Positions 33,781 through 46,290 of a DNA stretch of 64,000 nucleotides are shown piece after piece (position 1 is the stretch's first letter; each line of letters begins with the position of its first letter). This DNA is from Topomyia yanbarensis (Eukaryota > Arthropoda > Insecta > Diptera > Culicidae), in the NCBI RefSeq assembly GCF_030247195.1, contig NC_080672.1:67001771-67065770 (forward strand), written 5' to 3'. The notes beneath the pieces were generated by a model. It was not told the origin of the DNA, ran no database searches, and saw nothing but the letters and a program-made list of their open reading frames with translations. Position numbers and translations under genes: made by a program.

Positions 33781-34326
33781 AACGGCGCCGGTGGTTGAGT
33801 GGTAAACGTGACCGCCACTCCTTCCAGTTGGCCTGGGTTCAATTCCAGCCGAAGTCGTTGAGATTTTTCTGAGGTGAAAAAATCTCTGTGGTCACGTCTT
33901 CCTTCGGAAGGGAGGTAAAGCCGTTGGTCCCCGGTTCATGAGTTGATAGATCGATATCTAGTCCAGATAGTGGAGTCACCTCTCTGGCGTCGGTAAAGAA
34001 GAAGTAGAATCTAACTTCTATACTTTCTAACAAATATCCTCCTCCCGTGATACTTGTGGAGTGCGCAGTAGTATATACGGCCTATAGCAAGAGCAAGTAT
34101 CGGACTAACTATTCCTTCCCTTTCCTACCGCGATCTACGTTCGGGCCTGGCCGGCGCCGGTATTGATCAATAAACACTTTAGGATTACCAAGAGTTGCAC
34201 ATTGAAGGATGTTTCGCTATTCCCAAGCATAATTATTTACTGATTCCCTGTGCAACCTCAGCTAGTCCCGATCGATAACGGAATAGCAGCCAGGGGTGAT
34301 CGCACAAGCTCAAGCTTAAGTCCAAA
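33781..34326 (+). mobile_element. tRNA-derived SINE, copy 2 (about 546 bp)
   Basis: Same architecture as the 10246-10771 copy: GGCGCCGGTGG start, A-box-like TGGTTGAGTGGTAAACG, B-box-like GGTTCAATTCC, shared body, and AAGCTCAAGCTTAAG near the end. It is flanked by a perfect 18-bp duplication TTCAAATGGTGTACACTG (33755-33772 and 34327-34344), extending a few imperfect bases further, so the left boundary could be a little earlier than given. Small insertions explain the extra length compared with copy 1. Confidence 0.85.
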
Positions 34327-34344
34327 TTCAAATGGTGTACACTG

Positions 34345-37300
34345 GAATCAAGTCTAAGCACTTTCTGAACACATGTTAGTTACAGATTGACTAAACTGTT
34401 TTATATTCAAAAAATTAGCTTTTTTATTAAGAGCAGCTCATACCGTAAAGAAGGAATATATTAATTGGAAAGAAAATTTTCTATAGCCCACTAAGTGATA
34501 TTGTGTTGACCATATTGATGACTGTAGTAATTACTGCAATTACCGAGTTTCAAATATGCAAGGGACGTAATATGAGATCCGAATCTCAATTTGCAGTCAT
34601 TTCTCTCACAGTATATATTTGGACTAAATTATTGTTCATAGTTGTCAATGATGGTATCATGTCAATTGGGTACTATACACCCACAAGGATGTCAAGAACC
34701 AACTACGGCGAATAGGAACACTGAGGTATGCTTGATTTGCAATTTTTTCGAAAATCGTCAATTTTTAAGTCATGATGTAAGGGGTGCGCCTAGATAAATC
34801 ATATAAGCGCTCCTGTCTATATCAGTGGTCTTCATATATACGGGGAAACTGTAGTTAATGTTGCTGCATTCGTTGATGTGCTCTATGTTGTTCCACGAAA
34901 CGAATGACTGTGCTTGGTTAATGTTTGCTATGGTACATTTGCAGGGTTTCAACTTCTACCATATTGAGCACAACCTGCACTTTAAGAAATTGTTTCACTT
35001 CCCGAGAGGCTGGCCTTGCAGGACATTTCCAAAAATCAATAGCAACACAGTTCGAAATTTTTAGCTTCTACTCTGGGCGAGATGAGAAGGTAGACTTCCA
35101 AAAAAACCTGCATAAAAGTGACCCTATTGTGGTCAAACTGTATTCCTATTTACTTGTCTAAATGTCCCTTAAAATTGCCTGTTCGAGAAGTGAACAAATT
35201 GTTAAAAGTGAGCATGGAGCTAAATATGGCCATTAATCAAGCAAAAGCATTTGTTTCGCGAAACATAATACATCGTTGAATATGTCAACATGGCGATGAC
35301 ACAATCGAGGTACGATAACACGAATTAGCTCCGTGCACCTCTGATAACGCTGTCATCCGGTATGTACACTTTTAACAGGGTATCCGGGTAGCCGCAATTT
35401 GAAAAACTTGTAACTATAGGGATTTTATCCCATTTGGATGCCCTTGAATAAGAAGCTATCGAAATTCACATGTTTGGCACGATATTCGTGGATGTGGCAA
35501 TATAAGTCGACCAGAGACTAATAGAGTCGACGGACTCACGAGTTTTTCACGGCGCAAGAAGTACTAACTCATCTTGTATTAGAGGGTCCCTCAAAATTTC
35601 GTTGGTAGACGAGGATGATTTGCTTTTCTTTAATGTTTGTTGTTTTATCCTGGCAACAATGGTCACACTTTACCTATCAGCCTCTGCAGATACTCAACCT
35701 CGCTGAAGGTTGGACGGGTAGGAAAGTCTTTGAAGTCGATCGCTGCTGTGTTAATGTTCCACGGTCACAGGTTTCTGTTCCTTGAATTCGCTCTTTTCTG
35801 TAGAAGCACTGTTTACTATAGAATCAACATAAACAGCAACAGATCCAACATGTAATACAAACATTGGGGCCCGATGCGGCTCTGGACGGCCTTTTGACAG
35901 ACCCAACCCTCGTATCATTCAATTACAAGATTTAGTGATGTTTTTAATTCTCAAAACCAACTCACGCACACAGACATTATCCCAAATCGTCCAGCTTAGT
36001 CGGTTGGTATATACAACTCGCGGATAACACTGAAAGATGGCAACTATTAATCTAATATTCAAACTCATCCGAACCTGTCCGATCCATAATTTCCAATGAA
36101 TCTGAAAATATGGCGATTTTTAAATTTGAGGCTCATCGAGGAGTTGTAGGGATAAATATTAGGTTTGGGAAAACGTGTCCCTTCCCATCTTATTTCCTAC
36201 TGATTAATAATTAATACTAGGAGGAATATAAAAAATCTCTGCACTGGTAGGTGAATAAATGCCAAATTGTACCCTTTATTATTGTGCATATTTAGAACAT
36301 ATCAAGGCATAATAATACCAATAGTATCAATGAACAGTTTTGGCCAAGATTCGACCCCAGTTACTCATGTGTGTGTTGGCTAAGTGCGCCTCGACTACAA
36401 TGCACTGCAATACTGAACCCTACAAAACTCCTCGAAGACCAGATCCGGCATTGAATCCAACTCCCAACGTAATCATTCATGAACCTCGATCGAAATATCA
36501 ACCAAAACCGTCCGGTTACCTGGAAACCGCTGCTGGCTGCTAATTACATTACCACACATCCGCCATAATTTGCCGATAATCGCTTAGTCGAGACAATTAT
36601 GCTGCACACAAATTGAGTCAAGTTCAAAGAGAGTGAGAGGTAGGTACGGCACATCACACAGCTACCTGCTGGACGCCAATTAGGCACATTGGAACACTGG
36701 TGATGGCGACGTTGAGTAGGTATAGGAAGGTAGTGAAAACAATCACAACCGCGCGCCGCGCACAGTCAAAAAAAGAGACCGGAATAATACTAATAATAGC
36801 AAAAGGCAAACATGCGAAGACGTTCGCCGACTGACTGGCCGAAAGCAAATGTACGATGTGATGCGGTGATGATGGTCGTTCGTTGACGAGACTGGCAACG
36901 CATTTCGAGACGCTTGTTTTCGAATGTCATTGTTTTTAATAAAATTATGCCTTGTAATCAGCTAGCGCGCCACACACGTACACCGACTTACACAAACGGG
37001 CACGCGTGGTGACGGTGTATGATGCACTTACGGGAATCGGGCACTGCTACTCTCTATCGTGAGCTGTACGAAGAACAAGTGTGTATTGGCACAGTGAGGA
37101 AAAAAAGTACCAAGTCATATCCAATAAGATTATTTTTGGTAAATGTTACCCGCCATTTTATTGCCAAAGAAGAAATAGCGAGCAGAAAATACATTGAAAG
37201 TGCATTATTTTATTTTTCTTGCTTTATTTGTAGCGGAAAGTTCAAAAATTAGCACCCACAACTCAAGTTAGTAAGGATTATTGGCTTACTTTTTTGTAGC

Positions 37301-37552
37301 ATTACAAGCAAATTTGTATCACCATGGTCGGAATTGAATGCCTGAACTTGAAATGAAAGACCGGCAAAACAACGGAAACTGGTTCCGAGCCTAACCTAGA
37401 TACCGTAACAAGATTGGTGGACAAGATGACGGACAATGACACAGCCGAATGCTGCTATGCTAATATTTTTGGAATTCACGGTAAACTAGTCCAAGCTTTG
37501 TTATTATCTGTGGCAGCTGTGTGAAGGTACTTTTGGATTGATTGTAGATTCC
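34345..37552. other. No supported gene; one pair of weakly similar segments
   Basis: I find no coding domain. A 50-base segment at about 34998-35050 (GGCTGGCCTTGCAGGACATT, CAATAGCAACACAG) resembles one at about 35702-35755 (GGTTGGACGGGTAGGAAAGT, CGATCGCTGCTGTG), probably two old copies of a degenerate repeat. From 36340 to 37060 the sequence is unique-looking and relatively GC-rich, possibly host intergenic DNA. Confidence 0.35.
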
Positions 37553-37554
37553 TA

Positions 37555-37944
37555 CACACAACATAATAATGAAATTTAAACGACTTGTAAATCAATACGA
37601 ATGTAAACGTACACAGCTTGAATCGAAAATTTGATCGAAAATTAAGTTAAATTCGATGCACTCAATGGAATCATAAAAAAGCATATGATTTTACACTTTC
37701 GTTCGTGTGATACTACTTCCACTTATTTTACAGCAATATAGAAGTAAAATTACATAAAAGTGCGTTGGTATCCTGTTTAACGAAGCTGTAATTTTCAGTC
37801 AACGTGTAAAATTAAATTAAAATTCGTTTAAGAAAGCACGACAAGTTGTGTGTATTTGTGGTGGAACTTAATTTTACATTTATATTCATGCTCCAAATAT
37901 GTGCATGAAAATAAATTTAAAATTACAAAATATTTTTTTCTGTG
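37555..37944. mobile_element. TA-flanked MITE (390 bp), GTAAAATTA-rich
   Basis: CACA tips are bordered by TA (37553-37554 and 37945-37946). The left end reads CACACAACATAATAATGAAA and the right end AATATTTTTTTCTGTG. The interior repeats AAATTACA, GTAAAATTA and TGTAATTTT words as in the element at 28443-28758, so the two belong to the same type. The TIRs are short and diverged, making the boundary less certain than for the first one. Confidence 0.55.
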
Positions 37945-37946
37945 TA

Positions 37947-39269
37947 TTGAACATGTAACAGGCTCGTTGCGGTTGTCGCTCTAGCCGATGGTATGAGGCC
38001 AAATATGTTTAATTAATAAATTTAAATTTGCCCATAAAATTTAAGATAAGGTATTTTAGCTGAAAAAAAATCGTTACAAGATTTTTTTGGCGATACAAAT
38101 AGTATAAGTCGATTCAGTCAATTTCTATCTAACAATGTGACATTTGAACAATATTTTCCCAAATTTTAATGGCAAAATATTGAAAATTGGGCACCTCAAA
38201 AATGCGGTGTTATCATAGGAATCGTTTTGAAATTTTGCAATTGTTCTTTACGTTATTATACAGGTAACTAGGAGAGCTTTTTTTTAAAAAATATTGTTAA
38301 TATTACAACTTTCTACAAAAAACATCATGAGTTTGTGGTGCCCGCAAAGTGTTTCTCGGAGATTAGATGGTGAAAGATGAAAAATTGCGTTTACCGCATG
38401 TCTCTAGTAGGGGAACATGGGGAGACTTGACCAGGTTTTCAGTTAAACCTACGTAAATCTCTAAAAAGTTTTCAATCTCTCAAAGCTCGTTGAAATATAA
38501 TGTGCAGAAGTATTGTGCGTATTCATGATTTTTTTCAGAATTGTTAATTTATATTTTAAAAGTTTTTCTGTGATTGTTTTTTCTGGTCCAGTTTCCTCAC
38601 CGCTGGGAGGCTTGACCGACAGAATTTTGAAATATCAGAACAAAAATAATGGCAAAAAACATCGCCATATTTTCGAGATCCTTAGTACCAGTAAAAAAAT
38701 AAAAGGATTGTGTTTCATACATTTTGTTTTTAATGCATTTACTTTTTAGGATTAACTGTACTGATTACATTCACACGTCACGAATTCAGCCATATAACTG
38801 CCAACTTTGTTTACTGGTACTATGAAGATGTAGACGGGTTTTTAATGTGGGATTTTTTTGTGATGTGATGGACATTCACAGCAGATACCACTGAATAGTA
38901 AATTTTAAAAATATGTATGAAAGCTTCAGCTTATTGCCTCTTGATCAAGTCCATAAAATATTGGACAAGTATTCCCAAAATTAGTTCTTACGTTCAATGT
39001 CGTGGTAATTTTATAAATAACTATTCCAATAATCCAATTAATGTAGACTCATTTCACTACTTCATAAAGAATAACATGATATGCGAGTTCTATAAAAAAA
39101 ACTCTAGGTGATATGTCCATACAAAGTTTGATAAAAATACACTATTTAACGCAAATTAATGAATTACGAATTACCTGATAGAATCGTTTCGAAGTATAAA
39201 AATATTATTTAAAATTTTTAAATAGAACACGTTATTAATAATTGTTGAAACTCGCGCTTGGTCGGGAGT
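37947..39269. other. No supported gene; two GGGAG(A/G)CTTGACC words
   Basis: GGGGAGACTTGACC at 38419-38432 and GGGAGGCTTGACC at 38605-38617 recur 185 bp apart in AT-rich sequence. No ends, TSD or coding domain were found. The 78-codon frame at 38513 has no recognisable motif. Confidence 0.35.
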
Positions 39270-41840
39270 GACCGGCTGTACGAAACAATCCATTGCGTGA
39301 TCGAATTGAACTGGGTGGGAGGAGAAATGCCTTCGGATTGGTTAGATGGCCTCATATGCCCCACCTGAAAGAAGGGCCACCAATTCGAGTGTAAAAACTA
39401 TCGAGGTATGACGATCCTAAATGCCACCTACAAGGTACTCTCCCGTTGCCTGAACCCTTTGTCGGCGAATACTAAAGCGGGTTTTGAGAAATACGATCAA
39501 CGACGAACCGTATGTTTACCCAGCGACAAATTATGGATAAATTCCAGATATATCACTTACGGATTCACCATTTGTTCATGAATTTCAAGGCAGCGTCAGG
39601 CATGGGAAAATTCACTCATTCGCTTGATTGCATCTGATAGCCATTCATCCTTGGTTCAGCCGCACACAATCAGCATAGTGAGCATGCAGCAACGAACCAT
39701 GAGAGAATGCGATGAATCCTCTCTCCATCACCACGTTTGTGCAATCTGAACGGTCAGCGAACGCACTGCGTTAGTGAGTGGTTAAAAAAAATACTAGAAA
39801 CGAACCGAATGTCAGCGAACAGGTAGGAATTCTATTCTGGATTAATCAAAATTCACTCACTCATCGAATGCATTCGTTGATTCTTTAAGTGGGTTCCTTA
39901 CATGTAATTACAATAATAAGCATAAGGCGCTGTATATAACGTTTATGAAGAGCTGTACAAATTAGATTTTTCTTTAAACCTCTTGTTAGGCTCGGAAGCC
40001 TTTTGGTGATTACAAGCCGGTGAATTACTTGAAAATATAACAGAGTTTAAATACTGATTCTGTCACATATGGCTTCAATAACAATCGTTACTTCACTAGC
40101 GAGGTCTCGGCGTCACTTTTGAGAATGATTTGAGATAGTATCGTCGCATTTGAAAAGCGATAGAAATTGTTAAATTTACAATTAATTCTTTAAAAGGGTT
40201 AAAGCGATGTTCATAAACAAATTCATTATACCGCTACAGAGCGTTATTTCCTCACCTTTCGTAGTAGCAATCGCAGAAGTGTTTATTTTAGTAAATTAAG
40301 AGTAATTAAAGTTTGTTTGCAGCCATTGTTAAGATTATATTGATTTGTATACAGAGCTACACTAAATAATTTTAAGTATTGGCACAATGTAATTAGGACT
40401 GCTGGCCGAGTCAGAAACGAACTGTTTCTCAGTCGTAGTAATATTACGAAACGAGCATTTTCATGGCTGTCTGAAGTTTGACGTTTCGTTGTTGTGCATT
40501 ATCGGAAATCTGGTAAATAGCTAGTTTTTTGTTTTCGGCAACAAGTGATAGAAGCAAGTGCACCATCATGTTGAGATTCTGCTAAATAATATTATTTACA
40601 GTTAATTTTAAAATATGAAAGAAAAACTTTTCATTTCACAAATCACAACAGAAAATGATCCCAGTTTGTACAAAGTCATATCAGGAAAAAATGGTTTCAG
40701 CCCATCTAGAATTTAAGCTGGTTTGAGGGTTCTGTCGGAATAAAACAACGATTGTCGCTGGTTGGATTTTCCTGTTTTCAACTGTAACGATAGTATTTTA
40801 ATTGTACAAAAGACAGATCGATTATAATGAATATACAACTGATAAAAAATACTTCAACATTATACAGAAGAAATAAAGTCAATGACTGCTAGGTCACGCT
40901 ATCCGTTAAACGATAAGCTTGCTTGTATGTAAAAATCCTACCTCTTGAACAATTTTGCCTTTGTACTTCTAACCATAAATCTATCCATATATTACCCCTA
41001 CAAAGGATAGAGAACCGATTGAACGATTCAATGATTGAATATGACGATTGAATCAAGATTAGACTTATCGAGTGGTTCGCAAACCAAAACAATAATATTC
41101 CAATCTGATTCACTCACAACGAAACATCATTCTTAGAAAATATTGAGAGAATGAGAGGCTCTCCGCTTTAGAATAAACGAAAGTCAATTGAGTGCCGCAC
41201 AGCTGCTTTCGCGAATGAGTTTTGCGACAAGCTTAGTGTATACTTCCTGGCGTTCACTTCGTGAGACAAACACAGCGGTTAATAACATGAGATATATCAG
41301 AGGATGAATGCAGTGGAATGAATTTCGAATGCATTTTTCCCATACCTGGGCAGCGTACGATTCAGTGAAATGAAACGAACTGTGTTAGATTATGCTTGAA
41401 CATGACATGCCGACAAACTGATTAAATTGATTCGTATGACGCTGTATGGGTCAAAACCAAGCGTCATGATAGTAGGAGAGACTCTAACGTTCGTGACGTT
41501 AGGCAGATTCATACAGTGAGATGCACTTTCAAATTTCAACATAGCACTCGAATGTGCGATATGAAGATTTAAAGTGCAAACGATTGGAACCATCATCACG
41601 CGATCTCACATTGGCTTCTCGGATAACATCAAAATCAAAAATTTGCCTAATTCAAATCGTCGATACTCTCTGTTGCTCGCTACGGCCATGAGGTATGAGC
41701 GTTACGGTTTACTTCCGTGCTTCGAGAGTGCTCGACTTGCTTGAGAGGAGAATTCTGCGTGCAATATTTGGCGGTGGTGGCAACGAAAATGGCGCAGACG
41801 CATGAACCATGAGCTGTGTCAAGTATATAAACAGTACAGT
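39270..41840 (+). pseudogene. RTE-like ORF2 pseudogene, split by a hAT-like element
   Basis: The N-terminal part (39270-39596) shows SDWLDGLICPT, FECKNYRGMTILNATYKVLS and HHLFMNFKAA. The frame resumes after the insertion with YDSVK at 41357. Motif A (FMNFKAAYDSVK) is therefore broken by the insertion at its alanine. The C-terminal part (to about 41840) retains RYERYG and a MNHELCQVY-like end. Motif B onward, including the catalytic box, is largely deleted. Stops occur after YDSVK. It shares the family with the 14.9- and 24.7-kb fragments. Confidence 0.75.
39597..41348. mobile_element. hAT-like non-autonomous element (1,752 bp), 8-bp TSD
   Basis: The ends CAGGCATGGGAAAA and TTTTCCCATACCTG are inverted repeats with one mismatch. 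A perfect 8-bp duplication GGCAGCGT lies on each side (39589-39596 and 41349-41356). This is the hAT signature. Subterminal regions carry words such as ATTCACTCATTCG, GAATGCATTCG and GAATGCGATGAATCC in both orientations. The interior has no recognisable transposase. It interrupts an RTE reverse transcriptase codon region, so its insertion postdates the RTE copy. Confidence 0.85.
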
Positions 41841-41959
41841 CTTTTCGTATGGGCACACTGGGTCTGGGCCAAGGGCACCAGGATTTTAGAAGTTCTATGA
41901 TGAGAATAGGTATATAAAAACATATTAGCTCTCCGCACTCTGCATTAAAACAATACAAC

Positions 41960-43930
41960 TATTGATAATTATTAGTCATAAAAATTAAAAAAATTGACGA
42001 AAATATTAAAATCATTATTATAAAATCTTAAAAATTATTATAATAATAAAAAATAAAAATAATCAAATTGCTAAAATTATTAAAATAATAAGATAATAAA
42101 ATAAAAAAATCAATAAAGTTAATAACATCAATAAAATGTATACATCTATTAAAATAATAAAATGATTTTTTTTTAATTAGTAAAATCAATCAAATAAATA
42201 AGTTAGTAAGATAGACAAAACTAAAAAAGTCAATAAAATGGATTATATAGTTTTTATTAAAGAGTAAAATTAATAAAATCAGTTAAATTAATATCATTAA
42301 TAAAACTAATAAAATTAATAATAATAATAAAATTATTAAAATTAATGCTAAAATAAAATTTAAAAAAATATTAAAATTAACGATATGAATAAAATTTTTA
42401 AAATGCATAAAATTTATAAAAATAATGAAATATTGTAATGAATAAAATCCTCTGTATAAAATTTGTAAAAACAATAAAATAATTAAACGAATAGAATGGA
42501 TATAAGTAATGAAACGAATATAATGAATGAAATATACGAAATGACTACAATTTACAAAATGAATAAAATAAATAAAATGAATAAAATAATTAAAATGAAT
42601 AAAATAAATGTGTAAAATGAATACTATTAATATAAATGTAATGAATATTAAGAATTTAATGAATACAATGAATAAAATTAATATAATGACTGCAGTGAAG
42701 ACCCGATTTTTTCAGTCCTCGATTTTATCTACTCCACATCATCAGCTTTTTGACCCGATTTTTTCAGCCTCACATGAAAATTTATTTTAATAGCTCTAGC
42801 AGACTAACCAAACCAAATTCGTGTAAATTCTTTCTGTCTTAAAGTTGTAAAATATGTGAAAATATCACAAGGATTTTTTTTAAATTTTGCGTTGTAATAC
42901 TCCCTTAAGAGAAATTTATGCCGAATAACTAGAAAGAATTATGGAGCTATATCTCGGGACTATATAAAAATATTTCAACAATTCGGTTCAATGAAAGGAA
43001 AGAAAAAAAATCGTCCCGATTTTTTTAATGTCTTCATTTTGTATATCTTTTTGATCGACTGGGAGTGTTTTATGTTTGGGTATTGGCTTTTGCAGTCTTG
43101 TGAAAATATCAAACGACCTATTTTTTGATTGTCCGACGCTTCGGTCATTTTTGGTGGCCTTTTTCAAGGAAACAGAAAATTTTCCTTGAAAAAGGCCGCT
43201 AAAAACGGCCGAAACGTCGGACAATCAAAAAATAAGTCGTTTGATAATTCTACAAGACTGCGAAAGTCAACATTCAAACGTCTTCCCATTTTATTGGACT
43301 GAAATGAACAACGGGTCTTCACTGTATAATGACAATAATGAATATAATGTATACAATAATAAATATAATTAATATAATTACCAATACAATCAACATAAAC
43401 AATAAAATCAATAATGTCAATGAAATTAACAAAATCCATAAAATAAATGAAATCAATAACATCAATAAATTGAATGAAATCAATCGAATCAATAAAATCA
43501 TCAGAATGGATACAATTTATAAAATCACTGTCAAAATCTAAAAAATCAATAAAATCGATGACAATCACTAAAATCACAAAACTAATAAGATCATTAAAAT
43601 TTATAAAATCAGTAAAATAATAAAATCAATGAAATCATGATATCAATAAAATAATAAAACATGATGAATAAAATCGACAATAACAAAAAATAGCTATAGT
43701 CAATCAATTCTAAAGTTAATAAATGAAATCAGTAAAATCACCGATGCCATCAACATAATTAATAAAATCAATTATTTTCATAAAATCACTGAATTCAATA
43801 AAAATATTAACCAACAAAACCAATGAAATTAATTAAATTAACAAAATAAATAACAATGGAATGATTTAAAAAATAAAGTCGATGAAGTTATTAATACAAA
43901 AAACTAAATAAAATTAATACATTAAAAAAA
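41960..43930. repeat. AT-rich AATAAAATGAAT-word array, interrupted at 42691-43324
   Basis: The sequence is a degenerate array of AATAAAAT, AATGAATAAAAT and AAAATCAAT words at about 10-12-bp spacing, on both sides of an inserted 634-bp element. The reverse complement of its unit is the ATTCATTTTATT word of the 16.1-16.9-kb array. Hydrophobic open frames found here are translations of the repeat. Confidence 0.85.
42691..43324. mobile_element. 634-bp inserted element, 9-bp TSD, internal hairpin
   Basis: A 9-bp direct duplication TATAATGAC (42682-42690 and 43325-43333) brackets it. Inverted ends CAGTGAAGACCCG (42693-42705) and CGGGTCTTCACTG (43312-43324) are perfect. Inside, 43075-43168 and 43178-43270 form an inverted repeat of about 95 bp (words ATTTTTTGATTGTCCGAC and GGCCTTTTTCAAGGAAA). 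A 9-bp duplication is more typical of MULE than hAT. The hairpin words resemble the termini of Penelope-like elements, but no hammerhead core is visible, so I do not assign a family. Confidence 0.65.
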
Positions 43931-43984
43931 TGTAAAAAAGTAATGGTCGAATTTCGCGCTAAACCATATTCAGTGTTAGCAGCA

Positions 43985-44455
43985 CTCTCTCAGATTTTGA
44001 TGAAACTTTCTGTACATGAGACTTTGTCACAAAAAGACACTCTGCATACTTTGTTTTTCCAAAAATGATCTAGACTGGCTTTTGAAAAGGGTCAAACTTT
44101 TTTTTACGATTTTTTTTTTCAAATGGATAGAGACTAAAAATGACAAATCCATATACATATGTTGTAGGAGTGATTTTCACAAAATTAGTCAAAATTTTTA
44201 AAAAAAATATTGAGAAAATTCTTCATCGACTCCTAGAGAGAAAAAAATCGACATTAAAATCTTAAAGTCGATTTACAAAGAAACTCCATCTTTGATTTGG
44301 ATGAAATCTTGTTCCAAGATAGGTAATTATGTTCTCTACCTACCGTTAAAAATTCATGTGGGCACTTTCAAGGAAAAAAAGTTATTTGAAAAACATCCTT
44401 GTCCAAACTGATTTTTTTCAGTGTATTTTTATCGAAAACTAAACCAATAAAAGTA
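43985..44455. repeat. 0.47-kb dispersed repeat, left of an inverted pair
   Basis: This segment matches the reverse complement of 46491-46955 over its whole length at moderate-to-high identity. Shared words include GACAAGG with CAGTTTGGACAAGG, TTACCTATCTTGGA, AGGAGTCGATGAAG and ACAAAGTATGC. The inner boundary is marked in both copies by CACTGAAAAAAATCAG-like sequence. It may be an independent element in two copies, or the long terminal inverted repeat of a 3-kb composite. Confidence 0.65.
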
Positions 44456-44639
44456 ATAATCATCTCAGAATCCAATAAAACTAGACGATATTGTCTAATT
44501 TAGCAACTAAAATAAAACTAGAAAATATTAATTTTGCAACTAAGTATATTTTTATTAATCAAGAATCTCATTGAAAACAGTTTATGTCATTATACAAATC
44601 TTCCACAATTACTTCTTTTTTGTTTAGTTTTGAGGAAGG

Positions 44640-45780
44640 AACTCGTTAACGTACAAACGCTTGAGTCGTTCGCGACCATCCACGGCACCTACACGCGCGA
44701 TTTCGCAAAAATGATAACATCCCATCGCTTATAAATTTTCAAACGCGGTCTCAGGCGTGAACCTAACAACACCCGCGCTCGCACGGTCGTTTCCGGAAAT
44801 TTCTATCTTTGGTATCAGCAGACTAGGTCCATGCCTTCAATTAAACCAATTAAAAAAGAAAGCTCCATATGCACAACACGTTCCATGGCGACATAACCGG
44901 GAACTTCAGTGATGTGGGGTAACCGACTCCCTGTCAGAATGTGAATTGTGCACCGTATACCAAATATTAGAATCGAGTTTTGTACACGCGAAGTGACATA
45001 CACGTAAGTACACGCGACGAACACGTTAACATACGAACGCTTAAGCCCTTCACGATCAACCACGCACACCTACACCCGCGATCGCGCAAACTTGATAACA
45101 AACCGAAAATAAGATAAACGTTCGAGCACTCACGAAGTTTCAAACGCGGTCTCAAACGCTAACCTACAAACGTCCGTGTTCGCGCGATCATGAATCGGTC
45201 CCGTCCGGAAATTATTTCCCTCCGTCCTAGCTCCATACATTTTGTTGGACCAATCAAAAAATAAAGCTCATATCCACTAGACAACACGTTTCATGGCGAC
45301 ATGACCGAGCACTCTAGTGATATGGCAGATCTTACTTTCTTCTAGCATCTGGTTTAGATGTTTAGTACACCGAAAATTAAGTATCAGATTCACGATTCGC
45401 GCGCGATTAAGCACGTTAACGTAAAAATGCTCGAGTCTTTCGCGATGATACACGCGATCGAAAAATCTCTACGCTCGCACATATCTGAACCGCACAATGA
45501 ATATCACATTCAGAATCACGGCCCGCTGCAATAAGCCTTATACCATGTTCACACTACAGAGTTAAAACATGTTATAATAATTAGCAACAAGAAAAACATC
45601 ATCAAGATAGCGTTAAAACACGTTTTAACTCGTAGTGTGAACGTAGTATTAAGCAGTGTTGTAGTGGGCAACGTTGCCTGTCTCGCCTGCAATTGTAGTG
45701 TGTGATTCTGACGGGAAGCCCTCCCGAGAACCTAGCTCTACAGCTCCAGTAGGACAACTCTCGAAAAAAAGAGATTTTTA
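44640..45780. repeat. Tandem repeat block A, unit about 0.38 kb
   Basis: The marker AACRTACRAACGCTTGAGCC recurs at 44647, 45029 and 45417, giving 382- and 388-bp spacing. Each unit carries GCGATCGCGCAA, CGCGCGATCATGAATCGGTC-like and CGTTCCATGGCGACATGACC-like words. A different terminal segment (45650-45775) with GTCTCGCCTGCAATTGTAGT and CTCTACAGCTCCAGTAGGAC follows. Both are shared with block B (54030-56320). There is no coding capacity. It is CG-rich for this window. Confidence 0.8.
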
Positions 45781-45969
45781 AACATTTCAGTTCCACAAAA
45801 TTGTTACTATCATAGACATACACCATCTTATTGAACCGAATAATTTAATATATCGAACAGTTCTTGATTTATTCTCATTTTTTGTTTTAAAAAAGGCCTA
45901 CCTTGTATTCCCTCCTATGTCCCTAGGTTGAGGGGTTTGACGGTACGGCAAACATCATCAAGCATATTG

Positions 45970-46290
45970 CGTGCATTAGTGCTAAAGAACCTCTGACAAA
46001 CAACTGTTTTAAGATGATTATTGCATTCCGCCTCGATAGTAATGCATCGAGGAGACCGAGAGAGCTTAAGGTCCTTTTTTATGTGTGATGTTTTTTTCAT
46101 ACTCCGCACCTGCTCAAACAAACGACCACTGGTCTGTGCGCGGTGGCGTGGCCGACTCGCGGGTCGATATGAATTGATCTTTGCCGTTGGCCGTGTTTGC
46201 AAACATTATTCCACAGCTTAATGGCGGGGTTTTTGGACATGGCTCGCAGTGGAGGTCATTGTGTTTCGATTTATTGGTCGACTTCGTCAT
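45970..46290. repeat. Duplicated companion segment, copy A
   Basis: It matches 53230-53830 with 70-85 per cent similarity by eye. Shared words include AAAGAACCTCTGA, GCATCGAGGAGACCGAGAGA, GGTGGCGTGGCCGACT and TTCCACAGCTTAA. The second copy contains an inverted-repeat insertion not present here. In this locus the segment lies after the tandem block, in the other before it. Confidence 0.75.

Noticed and set aside
36340..36543. 67-codon plus-strand frame, Pro/Arg-rich, as an exon
   Set aside because: Mixed composition without a domain; splice signals cannot be judged, so it was not called.
42283..42474. Hydrophobic 63-codon frame, superficially membrane-like
   Set aside because: Produced by the AT-rich word array; the hydrophobicity comes from ATT/TTA codons, not a protein.
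43164..43577. 137-codon minus-strand frame rich in Ile, Asp and Phe
   Set aside because: It is a low-complexity translation of the AATCAATAAAAT-type array joined to the hairpin of the inserted element.
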